Source of the DNA: JBEVJC01 sp040510375
GTDB lineage: Bacteria; Bacteroidota; Bacteroidia; Chitinophagales; Chitinophagaceae
Assembly: GCA_040510375.1 (NCBI GenBank)
Contig: JBEVJC010000019.1
Location: 1 to 64,000 of the forward strand
Direction of reading: 5' to 3'
Length of the DNA: 64,000 bases
The notes below the pieces were generated by a model. It was not told where the DNA came from, did not search any database, and saw nothing but the letters and a program-made list of their open reading frames with translations. Numbering within the stretch: position 1 is the first letter of the stretch; each line of letters opens with the position of its first letter. Below are positions 1 through 8,975 of the stretch, piece by piece. A program made the position numbers and the translations under genes.

Positions 1-828
1 CGCTTTTAATGCTTCCAGGAACAAATCGTTCGATTTTTCCAGATCGAATACCGTTACATGCATATAACCGTTATTCATCAGTGCTGGTATCTCGCCTTCC
101 GGATCATTTAATTTCCGGTAAACATCGGCTGCATTTGCAAAGTATGTAATCTTGTCCGCCACAGTTGCCGGCGAATAAATCAGGTATAAACCCCGGTATG
201 CCCATGCCCGCGCCTCCGTAACCAGGTCGCCACTGATCTGGCATTCGCGGATTAATTCATTAAACAGGGAATCGCCTTTTGCAATATTATTTCCCAGGAG
301 ATACATCTTGCCCAACAGGCAGATTGCCTGTCTTCTTAAACCATCTTCGTTGGCCGTCCTGCTTTCCTTTATTGCACGGGTAAGGAAATATTCAACTGTG
401 TCCCTGCAACGATGGTAACTAAATGGCTGGAATGCATAATAGGCACCAATTAATACAAGTAGTTCCAGGCGTTTCTTTCCTGTTGCCTTTGAAAGTAAAC
501 GAAAACCTTTTGCAGGATCTCCTTGATCCACCCATTGCGACCCGGCAAGTAATTCCGGATCATTAATACCTTCGGCCAGTATCGGAAGCCTGCTCAAACC
601 CAATGAACGGCTGGCATAAATAAGGCTGTTATCAAGATCAACCTGGGCTTCCCTTACCACATGAATATAAACGGAAGCGAGTTGTAAATAGCAACGTTGT
701 CTGGAAATATTATCGCCCGAAGGATGATGAAAAGATGCAGGTGAGAGCTGCGCAGAAAAAGTTTGCGATAGCCCGATAACCGGGATCACCAGGTATATCA
801 GAAAATTTATGGAAAATAACTTTAGCAT
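1..828 (-). CDS. Exported TPR-like protein, 3' end outside the window
   Basis: The reading frame is open from an ATG at 828 to the window edge (276 codons, no stop), so the C-terminus is missing. Residues 1-22 form a signal peptide (hydrophobic LFSINFLIYLVIPVIGL). The rest is alpha-helical with repeated paired helices resembling tetratricopeptide repeats, for example the stretches around AKGDSLFNELIRE and YFANAADVYRKLND. In this phylum such N-terminal TPR regions often precede a transmembrane helix and a LytS-type or histidine-kinase output domain, but that part is not visible, so a sensor role is only a guess. The gene lies 173 bp downstream of the sigma-54 regulator on the same strand and has its own candidate promoter. 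Confidence 0.7.
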   Translation of the reverse strand, partial: MLKLFSINFLIYLVIPVIGLSQTFSAQLSPASFHHPSGDNISRQRCYLQLASVYIHVVREAQVDLDNSLIYASRSLGLSRLPILAEGINDPELLAGSQWVDQGDPAKGFRLLSKATGKKRLELLVLIGAYYAFQPFSYHRCRDTVEYFLTRAIKESRTANEDGLRRQAICLLGKMYLLGNNIAKGDSLFNELIRECQISGDLVTEARAWAYRGLYLIYSPATVADKITYFANAADVYRKLNDPEGEIPALMNNGYMHVTVFDLEKSNDLFLEALKA

Positions 829-876
829 ACAGTGGAAAAACCAGTGTAACTTTTTTTTGTAAGAGTACCAGCGTCC

Positions 877-907
877 TAAAGTTAGTGAAGAAGGAAGACA
901 ACCCAAG
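877..907 (-). promoter_or_regulatory. Candidate Bacteroidota promoter for the TPR-like gene
   Basis: On the minus strand CTTG (904-907) is followed after 19 bases by TAACTTTA (877-884), close to the consensus TTTG-N19-TAnnTTTG. It lies about 50 bases upstream of the ATG at 828. The match is imperfect in both boxes. Confidence 0.35.
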
Positions 908-1001
908 GTTATTTTAGGGGTTAATACTTATAATATTTTTTTTACATCACTTCCAAATCTTCTGTACTATTTGTTTAAAGCGTTTGTATAAAAGCGGCAT
1001 T

Positions 1002-4000
1002 CTAACCATGGTGATCCCGTCGGATCCCCAATTTTTTGAGTCTTGAAATAAGGGTGCTTGGAGGAAGTCCCAATACCTCGGCAGCTCCACCACTGCCGGA
1101 GATTTTTCCATTTACATGTTTCAGCACTTTAAGTATATAATCCTTTTCATTTTCACTGATAGTCTGGAATTTCACTTCTTCACCAACCAACCTGCTCTCA
1201 GCGGAAGATTTACTCAACGGAAGATGGCTCTCCCTGATGGTATCCCCATCTGTCAGTAATACACTTCTTTCAATCAGGTGTTCCAGTTCGCGGATATTAC
1301 CCGGCCAGGAATAATTAACCAGCTCCTGCAGAGCCTTATTGCTGACATTGGCGATTTTTTTTCCCGCCAGTTGTGAATAACGGAGGATAAAATGCGTGAC
1401 CAGTATGGGAATATCCTCTTTTCGTTCACGTAGTGATGGAACATTTATAGGAAAAATATTCAGCCGGTAAAAAAGATCGACCCTGAAACGTCCTTCCTCC
1501 ATCAGTTTTTCCAGGTCCCGGTTGGTTGCTGCGATTAACCGGAAATCTGTTTTGATGGTTGTTTTCCCGCCAATCCTTTCTATTTCCTTTTCCTGGAGCA
1601 CGCGGAGTAATTTGACCTGCAATTCAACCGGCATCTCACCAATTTCATCAAGGAACAGGGTACTGCGGTTAGCCAGTTCAAATTTCCCGATCCTCCGGTC
1701 AGTAGCACCAGTGAAACTACCACGTTCATGTCCGAATAATTCGCTTTCAATCAGGCTGGCCGGCAATGCGGCACAGTTGACCTTTATCATGAGCTGGCCC
1801 TTCCTTCTTGAACCATTATGGATTGCCCTGGCTATCAACTCCTTTCCTGTCCCGGTTTCCCCGAGCAACAACACGCTGCTGTCGGAGGCGGCAACATGTG
1901 CTATCAGTTTAAAAACATTCTGAAGGGAGGTACTTTCACCGATAATCTCCGAATGGTTTTGTGAAATCTCAATTTCTTCTTTCAAATAAATTTTCTCTTC
2001 TTCCAGCTGCAGCCGGTATTTTTCAATTTCTTCCAGCTGGTTTTTTATTTTTTCATTGGCCGTGAAATTAAAAACAGCAATTGCCAGTTGCGAACAAATG
2101 CTTTTAAATAGTTCAACCTGCGCTGCAAACTGAGCGGGTTGTTCCTGCACGAAAATCAATAGCGCAATAACCTCCTGTCCAAGCCGGATCGGCATGCCAA
2201 TCGCAGATTTTATATCGAGGTCCTTATTTATATTATTATAGATGGTCGGGCGATCGCGACCCATTCTATATTCCACCGGTGTGTCGGTATTGATTATATG
2301 TTCAAAATCCACCTCGGTTAATTTAACAAAAACATGCTGCGTGTTTAAAAAATCAGGATGTTTTGCAAAATCAGAATCGGGGTCAAACAGGAGTGGCCGG
2401 AATTCGGTCTTGTCAGAATTTAATTCATGGATTACATAATCTGTTATCCCGAAAAGATTGTTTAGCTGATACTTCAGGATTTTACTGAACTGGACCTTGT
2501 CCCGTACCGATGCCATAGCATTGCTGAAGGCAAGCAATTTTGTTTTCTCCAGTTCCCGCTGCTGGATTTCCTGGTTAGCAAGAATATTAAACACCGCAAT
2601 GGACAACTGATTGGTGAGCGCTTTTAATAGCCGGATTTTTTTTGGGTCGGGCGTAATTTTACGTTGAAAAAAAAGCATAAAGAAGCCAAAAGCATACTCC
2701 CCTTTAGAAAACCGGGCGATCGTCATGTACCTGCAACCGCGTTCAAAGTTATTCCGGACATATTCCGGAACAGCCGGCCAGGCCTGCACCTCTTCCAGAT
2801 CATAAAAAACAGGATCACCGGAGGTGAGGGCAACATCAAGTATCCCATCATTGATCGGATACTCCGGTGGATGCTGTTTTGCGCCGTTGGGCATATGTGC
2901 CTGCAAAAAAGTATTAACCGAAGTCCTGTCTTCATTCAAAACCGTTATAAATGTATTATCGAACCGGATAATCTCTCTCAACCGGTCATTGATAATTTCA
3001 TACAGATCGCCACTATTCCTTATTGCTGCAATATCTGTATTCAATGAAAGCAGCAATTCCCTTTCTGCCTCCCGCCTTTCAATTTCTTCATTGGCCAGGA
3101 TATTGGAAATAACGACTGATAATTGGGCACAGACAGTTTTCAACAAATCAAATTTCTGCAAAATACCAGGGTTACCGTCAATATGCAGGTAGAGACTTCC
3201 AATGGCATGACCACCAGTACGAAGCGGTGTCGACAAAACCTGTTTTACCCCCGCGGTCTTCCAGAAGTCCACATAGGCAGGCATTCCCGGCTTGTCCAAT
3301 ATATCATCTACAACCAGGAGCACGGGATCCTCTCCCTTTATAACCATCCCGAACAGGCTGTCTTTTACATCGTACCTGGCACTTGTAATTGGCTCAAAAT
3401 CCCGCAATGAAGAAATATAATCGTCCAGGTCTAAAAGAAACGCGCTGTAAGTCCTGTCATCGTCATTTATATAGGCAATCCCAAATTCCGTGACGCCGAA
3501 CGTTTGTTTAATAACGTCATTGATTGCATTAAAAAAATCCTTCCTCGTTTTTATTGCAGCAAATTCATTACTCAACGTCAACAACTTTGATTTTTCATCG
3601 TTTTGCAGTTGTATGTTTTCGTTGGCAATGATATTCGACATAGCAATTGCAAGCTGGGAGCAGATACTTTTAAGTAATGCACTCTTTTCGGCCAGTGAAA
3701 AATTCGCATCAATATAAAATACGGCCATGCCCACGTTTTTACCCCCGCCACGAAGTGCAATCAGCAAGACCTTTTTAACACCTATGTCCTTCCAGAAACC
3801 GACATACGGTGGTATACCGGGCCGATCTGCCCAGACCGCCGGTTCTACAATCAACATATCATCTTCCGATTCAATTACTGCAGAAAAAACCGGATCGGTA
3901 ACCGGATATTTTGCAGAGGATAACATTGAATAATCACGGTGTTGCTTCTTCTCCTGCCCCAGGGAAATCATGAATGCACCGTATGTATTGTCTTCATCAT

Positions 4001-4199
4001 TTATCTGGGCAATGGCAAATTCCTCCATTGAGAACAATACATTAATCGTCGAACTCACCATTTCAAAAAGTTCGGCTTTATTCTTTACAGACGCGATCTT
4101 ATTACTAAGGGTAAGCAGGATTTTCCTCTCCTCCTCCTCTTCCTTAAGTGTTCCCCCATTAAGTAAATTACTATCCTGCTGGTGGCCTTTCGCATCCAT
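1002..4199 (-). CDS. Sigma-54-dependent activator with four GAF domains
   Basis: A cytoplasmic enhancer-binding regulator of about 1065 residues. Four tandem GAF-like sensor modules (roughly residues 30-200, 205-375, 385-550, 560-725) each end in a near-identical helix of the type SICSQLAIAVSNI-ANE. A short coiled linker follows, then an AAA+ domain with Walker A GETGTGKE, a sigma-54 contact loop reading GSFTGA (usual GAFTGA) and Walker B LFLDEIGE, then a Fis-type helix-turn-helix (AAEVLGLPPSTLISRLKKLG). There is no receiver domain, so the GAFs presumably bind a small ligand or partner directly. I prefer the ATG at 4199, preceded by GGGGA; a TTG seven codons upstream (4220) is the longer alternative. 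No target promoter was recognised in the window. Confidence 0.93.
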   Translation of the reverse strand: MDAKGHQQDSNLLNGGTLKEEEEERKILLTLSNKIASVKNKAELFEMVSSTINVLFSMEEFAIAQINDEDNTYGAFMISLGQEKKQHRDYSMLSSAKYPVTDPVFSAVIESEDDMLIVEPAVWADRPGIPPYVGFWKDIGVKKVLLIALRGGGKNVGMAVFYIDANFSLAEKSALLKSICSQLAIAMSNIIANENIQLQNDEKSKLLTLSNEFAAIKTRKDFFNAINDVIKQTFGVTEFGIAYINDDDRTYSAFLLDLDDYISSLRDFEPITSARYDVKDSLFGMVIKGEDPVLLVVDDILDKPGMPAYVDFWKTAGVKQVLSTPLRTGGHAIGSLYLHIDGNPGILQKFDLLKTVCAQLSVVISNILANEEIERREAERELLLSLNTDIAAIRNSGDLYEIINDRLREIIRFDNTFITVLNEDRTSVNTFLQAHMPNGAKQHPPEYPINDGILDVALTSGDPVFYDLEEVQAWPAVPEYVRNNFERGCRYMTIARFSKGEYAFGFFMLFFQRKITPDPKKIRLLKALTNQLSIAVFNILANQEIQQRELEKTKLLAFSNAMASVRDKVQFSKILKYQLNNLFGITDYVIHELNSDKTEFRPLLFDPDSDFAKHPDFLNTQHVFVKLTEVDFEHIINTDTPVEYRMGRDRPTIYNNINKDLDIKSAIGMPIRLGQEVIALLIFVQEQPAQFAAQVELFKSICSQLAIAVFNFTANEKIKNQLEEIEKYRLQLEEEKIYLKEEIEISQNHSEIIGESTSLQNVFKLIAHVAASDSSVLLLGETGTGKELIARAIHNGSRRKGQLMIKVNCAALPASLIESELFGHERGSFTGATDRRIGKFELANRSTLFLDEIGEMPVELQVKLLRVLQEKEIERIGGKTTIKTDFRLIAATNRDLEKLMEEGRFRVDLFYRLNIFPINVPSLRERKEDIPILVTHFILRYSQLAGKKIANVSNKALQELVNYSWPGNIRELEHLIERSVLLTDGDTIRESHLPLSKSSAESRLVGEEVKFQTISENEKDYILKVLKHVNGKISGSGGAAEVLGLPPSTLISRLKKLGIRRDHHG

Positions 4200-4559
4200 A
4201 TGTTCCCCGTTTTTTATCAAGATTTTTTAAACAGATCTCCGAAGGGTGGGTATGGCGGATCAGTCGTCAAATTTAAATAATTTAAGTAGCCGGTTACTGA
4301 CCCGGAACTTACGCTACCATGATCCCGATAATGTTTAATTGAAGTAAAAACCTGTTTAAAAAATAGCGAACCGCCAGACTCCTTAATGGTGGCGGAAAGT
4401 ACCGGCTGCGGCGTTTAATACCATATTTCATGTGAAATGGCCGAAGGTTTTTTTATATAACGATTGGAACGATTTGTACATACTTATTCATCGTAATTCC
4501 TTGCTTTCCCTGTTATATAACCAAATGGAAAACCCCGGTTCAGATAAATGGCAGGTAAA
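4200..4559. other. Non-coding region upstream of the sigma-54 activator
   Basis: 360 bp without a credible gene. It holds two inverted repeats: CCGCCA / TGGCGG (4371-4376 and 4390-4395) and ATTTCA-TG-TGAAAT (4425-4438). Either could be an operator or leader stem for the minus-strand regulator. I see no clear promoter consensus and no terminator with a T-run. Confidence 0.4.
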
Positions 4560-5345
4560 TTACATGTCGTAGGCACTAACATAGAGGGGGTACTCATATT
4601 TAGCAGACCGGCTTTTCACAAGGTCTATATTATGTGTTACAAATTTTTTACTACCCGAGGTAACGGCTATTAGCGCCCCTGTAACGGGCTCCGCAATCCA
4701 TCCTGCACCTCCCCATCTGAATTTATCATCGCCAATTCCCGATCTGTTGGAACTCACGCAATATGCGCCGGAAATAATAGCAGAAGTCCTTCCGCAGATT
4801 ATCCATTTTTCAATGCCGGTAAAACCTGTGGCTCTTGGACACAATATAATATCAGCACCCTGCTTTCCATAGTCACGCGCATGATTCGTAAACCACAATT
4901 CCGTACAAAGGAGCACTCCTATTTTAAAATCCCCCAGGTCAGCTACATCAAATGCTGGAATCTCTTCCCTGTCAAACCAGGTCTCCTCCCAGAAATGAGG
5001 TTCCTCCGGGAAATAAGTCTTGGTATGCAGCTTTCGGTATCCATTTTTTTTGTCAAACAAATAAGCTGTATTTAAGAACCCGCCTGGGGTAATTTCAGGA
5101 GTTGAATAAACAACCCATCGTGCATTCATTGTTTCAATCTCCTTTATCTTCTTCTGGTGCTGACGAACGCTTTCTTCCTTTACCTGATCGGTTGCCGCCG
5201 GATCGGCAGCAATCCATCTGAAAAAAGGCATTTCAGGCAATAACAACAGGTCTGTTTGAACATCATCCAGATACTGAGTCAACTCAATCCAGTCTTTATC
5301 AAACTCCTCCCGGTTTTCACTCAATTCACAGACTGTAACTTTCAT
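4560..5345 (-). CDS. Carbon-nitrogen hydrolase (nitrilase superfamily)
   Basis: 261 residues, the usual length for a single nitrilase-fold domain. The catalytic triad is recognisable: Glu38 in LLLLPEMPF, Lys109 in LHTKTYFPEE and Cys147 in GVLLCTELWF. Members cleave non-peptide C-N bonds in amides, carbamoyl compounds or nitriles; the substrate here cannot be told. No signal peptide, so cytoplasmic. The gene follows an AraC-type regulator on the same strand by 60 bp and probably shares its transcript, which suggests an inducible amide-degrading function. Confidence 0.88.
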   Translation of the reverse strand: MKVTVCELSENREEFDKDWIELTQYLDDVQTDLLLLPEMPFFRWIAADPAATDQVKEESVRQHQKKIKEIETMNARWVVYSTPEITPGGFLNTAYLFDKKNGYRKLHTKTYFPEEPHFWEETWFDREEIPAFDVADLGDFKIGVLLCTELWFTNHARDYGKQGADIILCPRATGFTGIEKWIICGRTSAIISGAYCVSSNRSGIGDDKFRWGGAGWIAEPVTGALIAVTSGSKKFVTHNIDLVKSRSAKYEYPLYVSAYDM

Positions 5346-5405
5346 TTTTTATGGAATTAAAATATTATTCAAATCTGATCCGGTGCATCCTACATTAAAA
5401 TACTA

Positions 5406-6317
5406 TTACGCAACCAGCGCACCCAAACGCACTTCTGAAGGGCAACAACCGAAATGCAATTTAAATGTCCTTGAAAAATGGGCGGGACTTTCATAACCCA
5501 GCGTGTAACAGATCCCCGCTATAGTCATGTTTGTACCTACCAGCATTTCCTGCGCCTTTTCCAATCTTTTCTGGCGGATCCAACGGGATGGTGATTTATT
5601 ATAGACCAGGCGGAAATCCCTCCTGAAGCTAGAGATACTTCTTCCCGCCAATCTGGCGAGTTCATTCAAATTAAGGGCGCTTGTTATATTTTCCTCCACC
5701 ACCTGTTTAATGTCAGAACGGAAACGCTCACGAACATCGAGTATCTGATCCAGCACCTGCCTGTCGCAGTAGGAAATGCAAAACAATAATTCCAGCAGTT
5801 TGATCCTGATAAGGCTCGTGACCATGGTACGGCCCTGTCCCAGGTAAGGTTTCATTGAAGCCATGAAGGTCATAAACGCTGCGTGTGAAGGCGTGATGGT
5901 CACCAGCTTCCGATGGGTGGATGAATTTACCGGCAGGCTTGTCAGCTTAATAAATTCTACAACGATATCGAGGTTCAGGAAAAATGAAAAAAAAGCAAAT
6001 TCCCCTTTGTTATCCTGGTCAAAGTCCAGTAATATATCGCCTTTTATAAACGCCGCCTGGTGGGCGCCAATCCGGTAAGCCATTTCGCCGTGACGAAATA
6101 ATACATTTCCCTTTTCTACAAATATCAAAATATTTTCCCTCAGGAAAACAGTGCCCCGGCTGGGATTGGTTTGTCTGCAATAACAGATCGAGGGCGACAT
6201 TTCTGGTCCTGTTGGTCTTTGTAATGCGTCTATCAGATTGGTGTGACTGGTTGTCGGGATCATGGCTTTTTCATTTCGTAGATGCGATATGTACCTGTTT
6301 TTCAAAGTACGTGCCAT
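5406..6317 (-). CDS. AraC-family transcriptional regulator
   Basis: 303 residues. The N-terminal half (about 30-180) is a cupin-like sensor region; the C-terminal 100 residues carry the double helix-turn-helix of AraC/XylS proteins, with the second motif in the signature stretch TIAGICYTLGYESPAHFSRTF. It is probably cytoplasmic and controls itself and the nitrilase-fold gene downstream. The ATG at 6317 gives the longest form; ATG at codon 19 is an alternative that still keeps the whole sensor region. A palindrome TAATCGATTA lies immediately upstream (6321-6330). Confidence 0.9.
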   Translation of the reverse strand: MARTLKNRYISHLRNEKAMIPTTSHTNLIDALQRPTGPEMSPSICYCRQTNPSRGTVFLRENILIFVEKGNVLFRHGEMAYRIGAHQAAFIKGDILLDFDQDNKGEFAFFSFFLNLDIVVEFIKLTSLPVNSSTHRKLVTITPSHAAFMTFMASMKPYLGQGRTMVTSLIRIKLLELLFCISYCDRQVLDQILDVRERFRSDIKQVVEENITSALNLNELARLAGRSISSFRRDFRLVYNKSPSRWIRQKRLEKAQEMLVGTNMTIAGICYTLGYESPAHFSRTFKLHFGCCPSEVRLGALVA

Positions 6318-6318
6318 G

Positions 6319-6332
6319 AGTAATCGATTATA
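6319..6332. promoter_or_regulatory. Possible LacI-type operator upstream of the AraC gene
   Basis: The 14-mer AGTAATCGATTATA matches 12 of 14 positions of the perfect palindrome TGTAATCGATTACA found in the susC control region. It lies two bases from the start codon of the AraC gene. One such match outside the PUL could be chance, since the AATCGATT core also occurs inside a coding sequence near 8814. Confidence 0.3.
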
Positions 6333-6392
6333 TTTTAAGCATTTAATTCATATTAAAAAAAAACCGATCGCGAAATATCACGAATCGGCCGT

Positions 6393-6411
6393 TCCGGATT
6401 CGAAATCCGGA
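6393..6411. other. T-arm-like stem-loop
   Basis: TCCGGATT-CGA-AATCCGGA forms a perfect 8-bp stem. Read as a 5-bp stem it encloses TTCGAAA, which looks like a tRNA T-loop, but no acceptor, D or anticodon arm can be built upstream, so this is not a tRNA. A similar stem followed by the same GGAGTCTGA word occurs at 60558-60591. Its function is unknown. Confidence 0.4.
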
Positions 6412-6485
6412 GGAGTCTGAGGAAAAAAAAAGGCGGCGATTGATCGGGTCAACGTTGAAGCCGTGGTTGCAACAGCGGATATTGA

Positions 6486-6646
6486 TTGATGATGATCCAT
6501 TACGTATCCCTGTTAAATATTCAAAGCCGCCTTTTTAATAATGATGATGGCTCCCTGTAATCCTCGACAGGTATCTAATGCCAGTATTAATTTGATGATG
6601 ATCTACTTTGGAATCCTAACAAATATTCAGGGCGGTCTTTTTAAAA
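6486..6646. repeat. Imperfect direct repeat covering the 3' end of the AraC gene
   Basis: 6486-6540 and 6592-6646 align without gaps at an offset of 106 bases, starting with the identical word TTGATGATGATC and ending in CTTTTTAA, about three quarters identical. The second copy contains the last codons and stop of the minus-strand AraC gene, so the first copy is a decayed duplicate of that gene tail in the intergenic region 6318-6615. Nothing else is evident in that interval apart from the stem-loop at 6393. Confidence 0.6.
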
Positions 6647-7491
6647 GACATGAAATTGGTGCCCACCCCGGACTTGAAAAATTTGCTGAAATGGGATGGA
6701 TCACAAAAACCGAGGGTATACGCGATCTCTTTAAGATTGTTGTTCCCATGGATCAGAAGCCTTTTTGCCTCCAGCAAAATGCGTTGTTGTATATGGTAAC
6801 TGGCAGAAAATCCCGTTGTTTGTTTAACAACCTTATTCAAATAACTTGAAGTAAGAGAAAGACAACCCGCATAATCCTTTACCATTTTTTTATCGGTGAA
6901 ATGTTTCTCCAGTAGCGAAAAAAAAGCTGATGTATACTCCGACCGGGTACATTTTACGGTCTCCTGTTTCATGGTGCCCGTTTGTCTGCTGAGATAAATA
7001 ATCAAAACTTTCAGAAAACTGGAAATGATTTCTGTCCGGAGATTATAATAATTCTGGTACTCATGAAACATCTTGACTATTATACTCTCAAATGAGGAGG
7101 TGATTTCGTCCCGGATCTGAATCATTGCAGGAATCCGGAATTGATAAGGTTGTGAGTAAGAATATAACCAGGATGGATCCTTGTCCACCAAATTAAGGAA
7201 CCCCTGTTCAAATGATATAAGAAACCCTTTTGCGGGCTCCTGTAAAAACGCATGCATTGATTGCCCCGGGCGAACGTAATACAGGGTTTCGTCTTCAACG
7301 GAATAATGTTCCAGGTCTATATCTATCCCGCCCCTTCCACTTTTTATCCATAAAAAGCTATGATGCATATGGGAAAGGTTTCCCTGATCCCTGTCGCGCG
7401 TATCGGTGAGGTACGTATCCAGTACATACATATCAAACCGGGTGCACCGTTGTGCTCCCCTCGAATTTTCCCTGAATCTGGTGATCTCCAT
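6616..7491 (-). CDS. AraC-family transcriptional regulator
   Basis: 291 residues with a cupin-like N-terminal sensor (an HMHHSFLWIKSGRG stretch near residue 41 opens the barrel) and a C-terminal AraC helix-turn-helix pair; the signature is LKEIAYTLGFCDPSHFSKFF. It is divergent from the flavin-oxidoreductase operon at 7794 across a 302-bp shared control region, so it is the obvious regulator of that operon. Three GCTGGTAAAA-type half-sites lie in that region. Its 3' end is duplicated downstream. Confidence 0.9.
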   Translation of the reverse strand: MEITRFRENSRGAQRCTRFDMYVLDTYLTDTRDRDQGNLSHMHHSFLWIKSGRGGIDIDLEHYSVEDETLYYVRPGQSMHAFLQEPAKGFLISFEQGFLNLVDKDPSWLYSYSQPYQFRIPAMIQIRDEITSSFESIIVKMFHEYQNYYNLRTEIISSFLKVLIIYLSRQTGTMKQETVKCTRSEYTSAFFSLLEKHFTDKKMVKDYAGCLSLTSSYLNKVVKQTTGFSASYHIQQRILLEAKRLLIHGNNNLKEIAYTLGFCDPSHFSKFFKSGVGTNFMSFKKTALNIC

Positions 7492-7793
7492 AATATTTCA
7501 CTTTTGGATGCTGGTAAAATTTTTTTGGTTTATTAATATTTTACCTGCAGTAAACGATGACATAAAGTTCATACCTGGAAGAGTAAGGGGATTGACGATA
7601 TATTTTTAGTTTATTGACTTTTTTACCAGCTTGTTGCCTTTAAAATTACAACCGCAAACTTCTGGATTAGTCAAGAAGAAAAAACTAAATCCTCAAGGAT
7701 TGTCCGCTTAAAATTTAGACCTTTTGGGGTGTCATCGAAGTCGATAGCCGGATATTTTACTGCCATTATTATAACTCCCGATGTAAATAATAA
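7492..7793. promoter_or_regulatory. Divergent control region with three AraC-type half-sites
   Basis: 302 bp between an AraC gene and an oxidoreductase operon. GCTGGTAAAA at 7510-7519 is exactly complementary to TTTTACCAGC at 7621-7630, and TTTTACCTGC at 7539-7548 differs from the latter by one base. Spaced half-sites in both orientations suit an AraC-type looping or switch mechanism; binding by the adjacent regulator is inference. Confidence 0.45.
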
Positions 7794-8885
7794 ATGACCT
7801 ATATGTTACAATACCCAGGTTCGGCCGAAACAAGGCCTTTTGAATTTGGATTCCATACCCTGATAAATATATTCCCCGATCCGGTTACCGGTGAATATGT
7901 TACCTATCAGCAGCGGATACAAGAGATTATCTCTGCGGCCACAATCGCCGATGACATGGGGTTCGATCTGGTAATTGTGGAAGAAAGACACACGGACGAC
8001 TATGTAGCACCGGCCCCTGTTGTACTTCTTGCTGCCATTGCCAAGGCCACCAGCCGTGTACGAATAAGTACAGCCATTGCTGTTTTGGGTATCAGCGATC
8101 CGCGGCGATTTTTTGAAGAGTTTATTATCCTTGATACTATCTCCGGGGGAAGGGCAGAGATCCAGGTGGGACAGGTGTCAGCGCCGGGATCGCTGGCTTC
8201 CTACTGGTCGGATATAAAAGTAGATGAGGTGTCGCTGGCTGAAAAGTTGAAAGTCTTCCTGCGACTTAAAACCCTTGATCCCGGTGGCCCCGGAGGAAGT
8301 TTTTCGTCATCATTATATGAAACAGATATAGGCGGGGCAGCCCGGGTATTACCATTTTGGATTGGCGACTGCGGGAGCCCCGGAACCGCAGCGGTTGCAG
8401 GGAGACTCGGTTTAAACCTGAATATCTCAATTGCAACGGGTAAACTGGAACGTTTCAGGAAACAGGTGGCAATGTATAAACAGATGGCGGCACAGGCTGG
8501 CCACGATCTGCAGTCATTAAAGATTGCAGTTACCAGTTATTGTTATGTAGCTGCAGAATCCATATTGGCCCGGAATGAAGTATACGCCACACTCGCCCAT
8601 TCGATAAGTAACCTGCCCCTGAAGTTAAAAGGGAATTTTTATACCACCAGCAGGATTGAATTTGAACAGATGGTTGCAACAGATATGTCGATTACTATCG
8701 GAAGTCCACAGGAAGTGATCGACAAAATTTTATCGCAATATGAACAGTTCGGCCACCACCGATGCATTTTACAAATGGATATGAACGGAATGCCGTTTGA
8801 AAAAGTGGTAAAATCGATTGAGATTATCGGAAAAGAAGTGATCCCTGTAGTCAGGCAGGAAATCCGGGTCCGGCGCGAAAGATGA
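7794..8885 (+). CDS. Luciferase-like (LLM) flavin-dependent oxidoreductase
   Basis: 363 residues with the TIM-barrel pattern of bacterial-luciferase-like monooxygenases: an N-terminal strand FEFGFHTL, the segment MGFDLVIVEERHTDDY where the family has a conserved E/H pair, the strand VRISTAIAVL, and ISGGRAEIQVG, a typical flavin phosphate-binding stretch. Such enzymes use FMN or F420; a monooxygenase using reduced FMN is likeliest here. Cytoplasmic. It is the first gene of a three-gene operon with a quinone-reductase-like protein and a SnoaL-like protein, suggesting oxidation of a small organic molecule. The ATG at 7803 is an alternative start. Confidence 0.87.
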   Translation: MTYMLQYPGSAETRPFEFGFHTLINIFPDPVTGEYVTYQQRIQEIISAATIADDMGFDLVIVEERHTDDYVAPAPVVLLAAIAKATSRVRISTAIAVLGISDPRRFFEEFIILDTISGGRAEIQVGQVSAPGSLASYWSDIKVDEVSLAEKLKVFLRLKTLDPGGPGGSFSSSLYETDIGGAARVLPFWIGDCGSPGTAAVAGRLGLNLNISIATGKLERFRKQVAMYKQMAAQAGHDLQSLKIAVTSYCYVAAESILARNEVYATLAHSISNLPLKLKGNFYTTSRIEFEQMVATDMSITIGSPQEVIDKILSQYEQFGHHRCILQMDMNGMPFEKVVKSIEIIGKEVIPVVRQEIRVRRER

Positions 8886-8975
8886 AAGGAATGATTTATA
8901 CCTTTCTATTCCGGGTATATCAATTCTTTCATGGTGTCTTTGTCGGGACATTTGTTACAATATAAAAAATAAAAC

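Noticed and set aside
710..901. 63-codon minus-strand open frame at the left edge
   Set aside because: It is out of frame with the long open frame starting at 828, which has a signal peptide and TPR-like helices.
6355..6425. Possible tRNA gene around a T-arm-like stem
   Set aside because: No anticodon arm, D-arm or matching 5' acceptor half can be formed.
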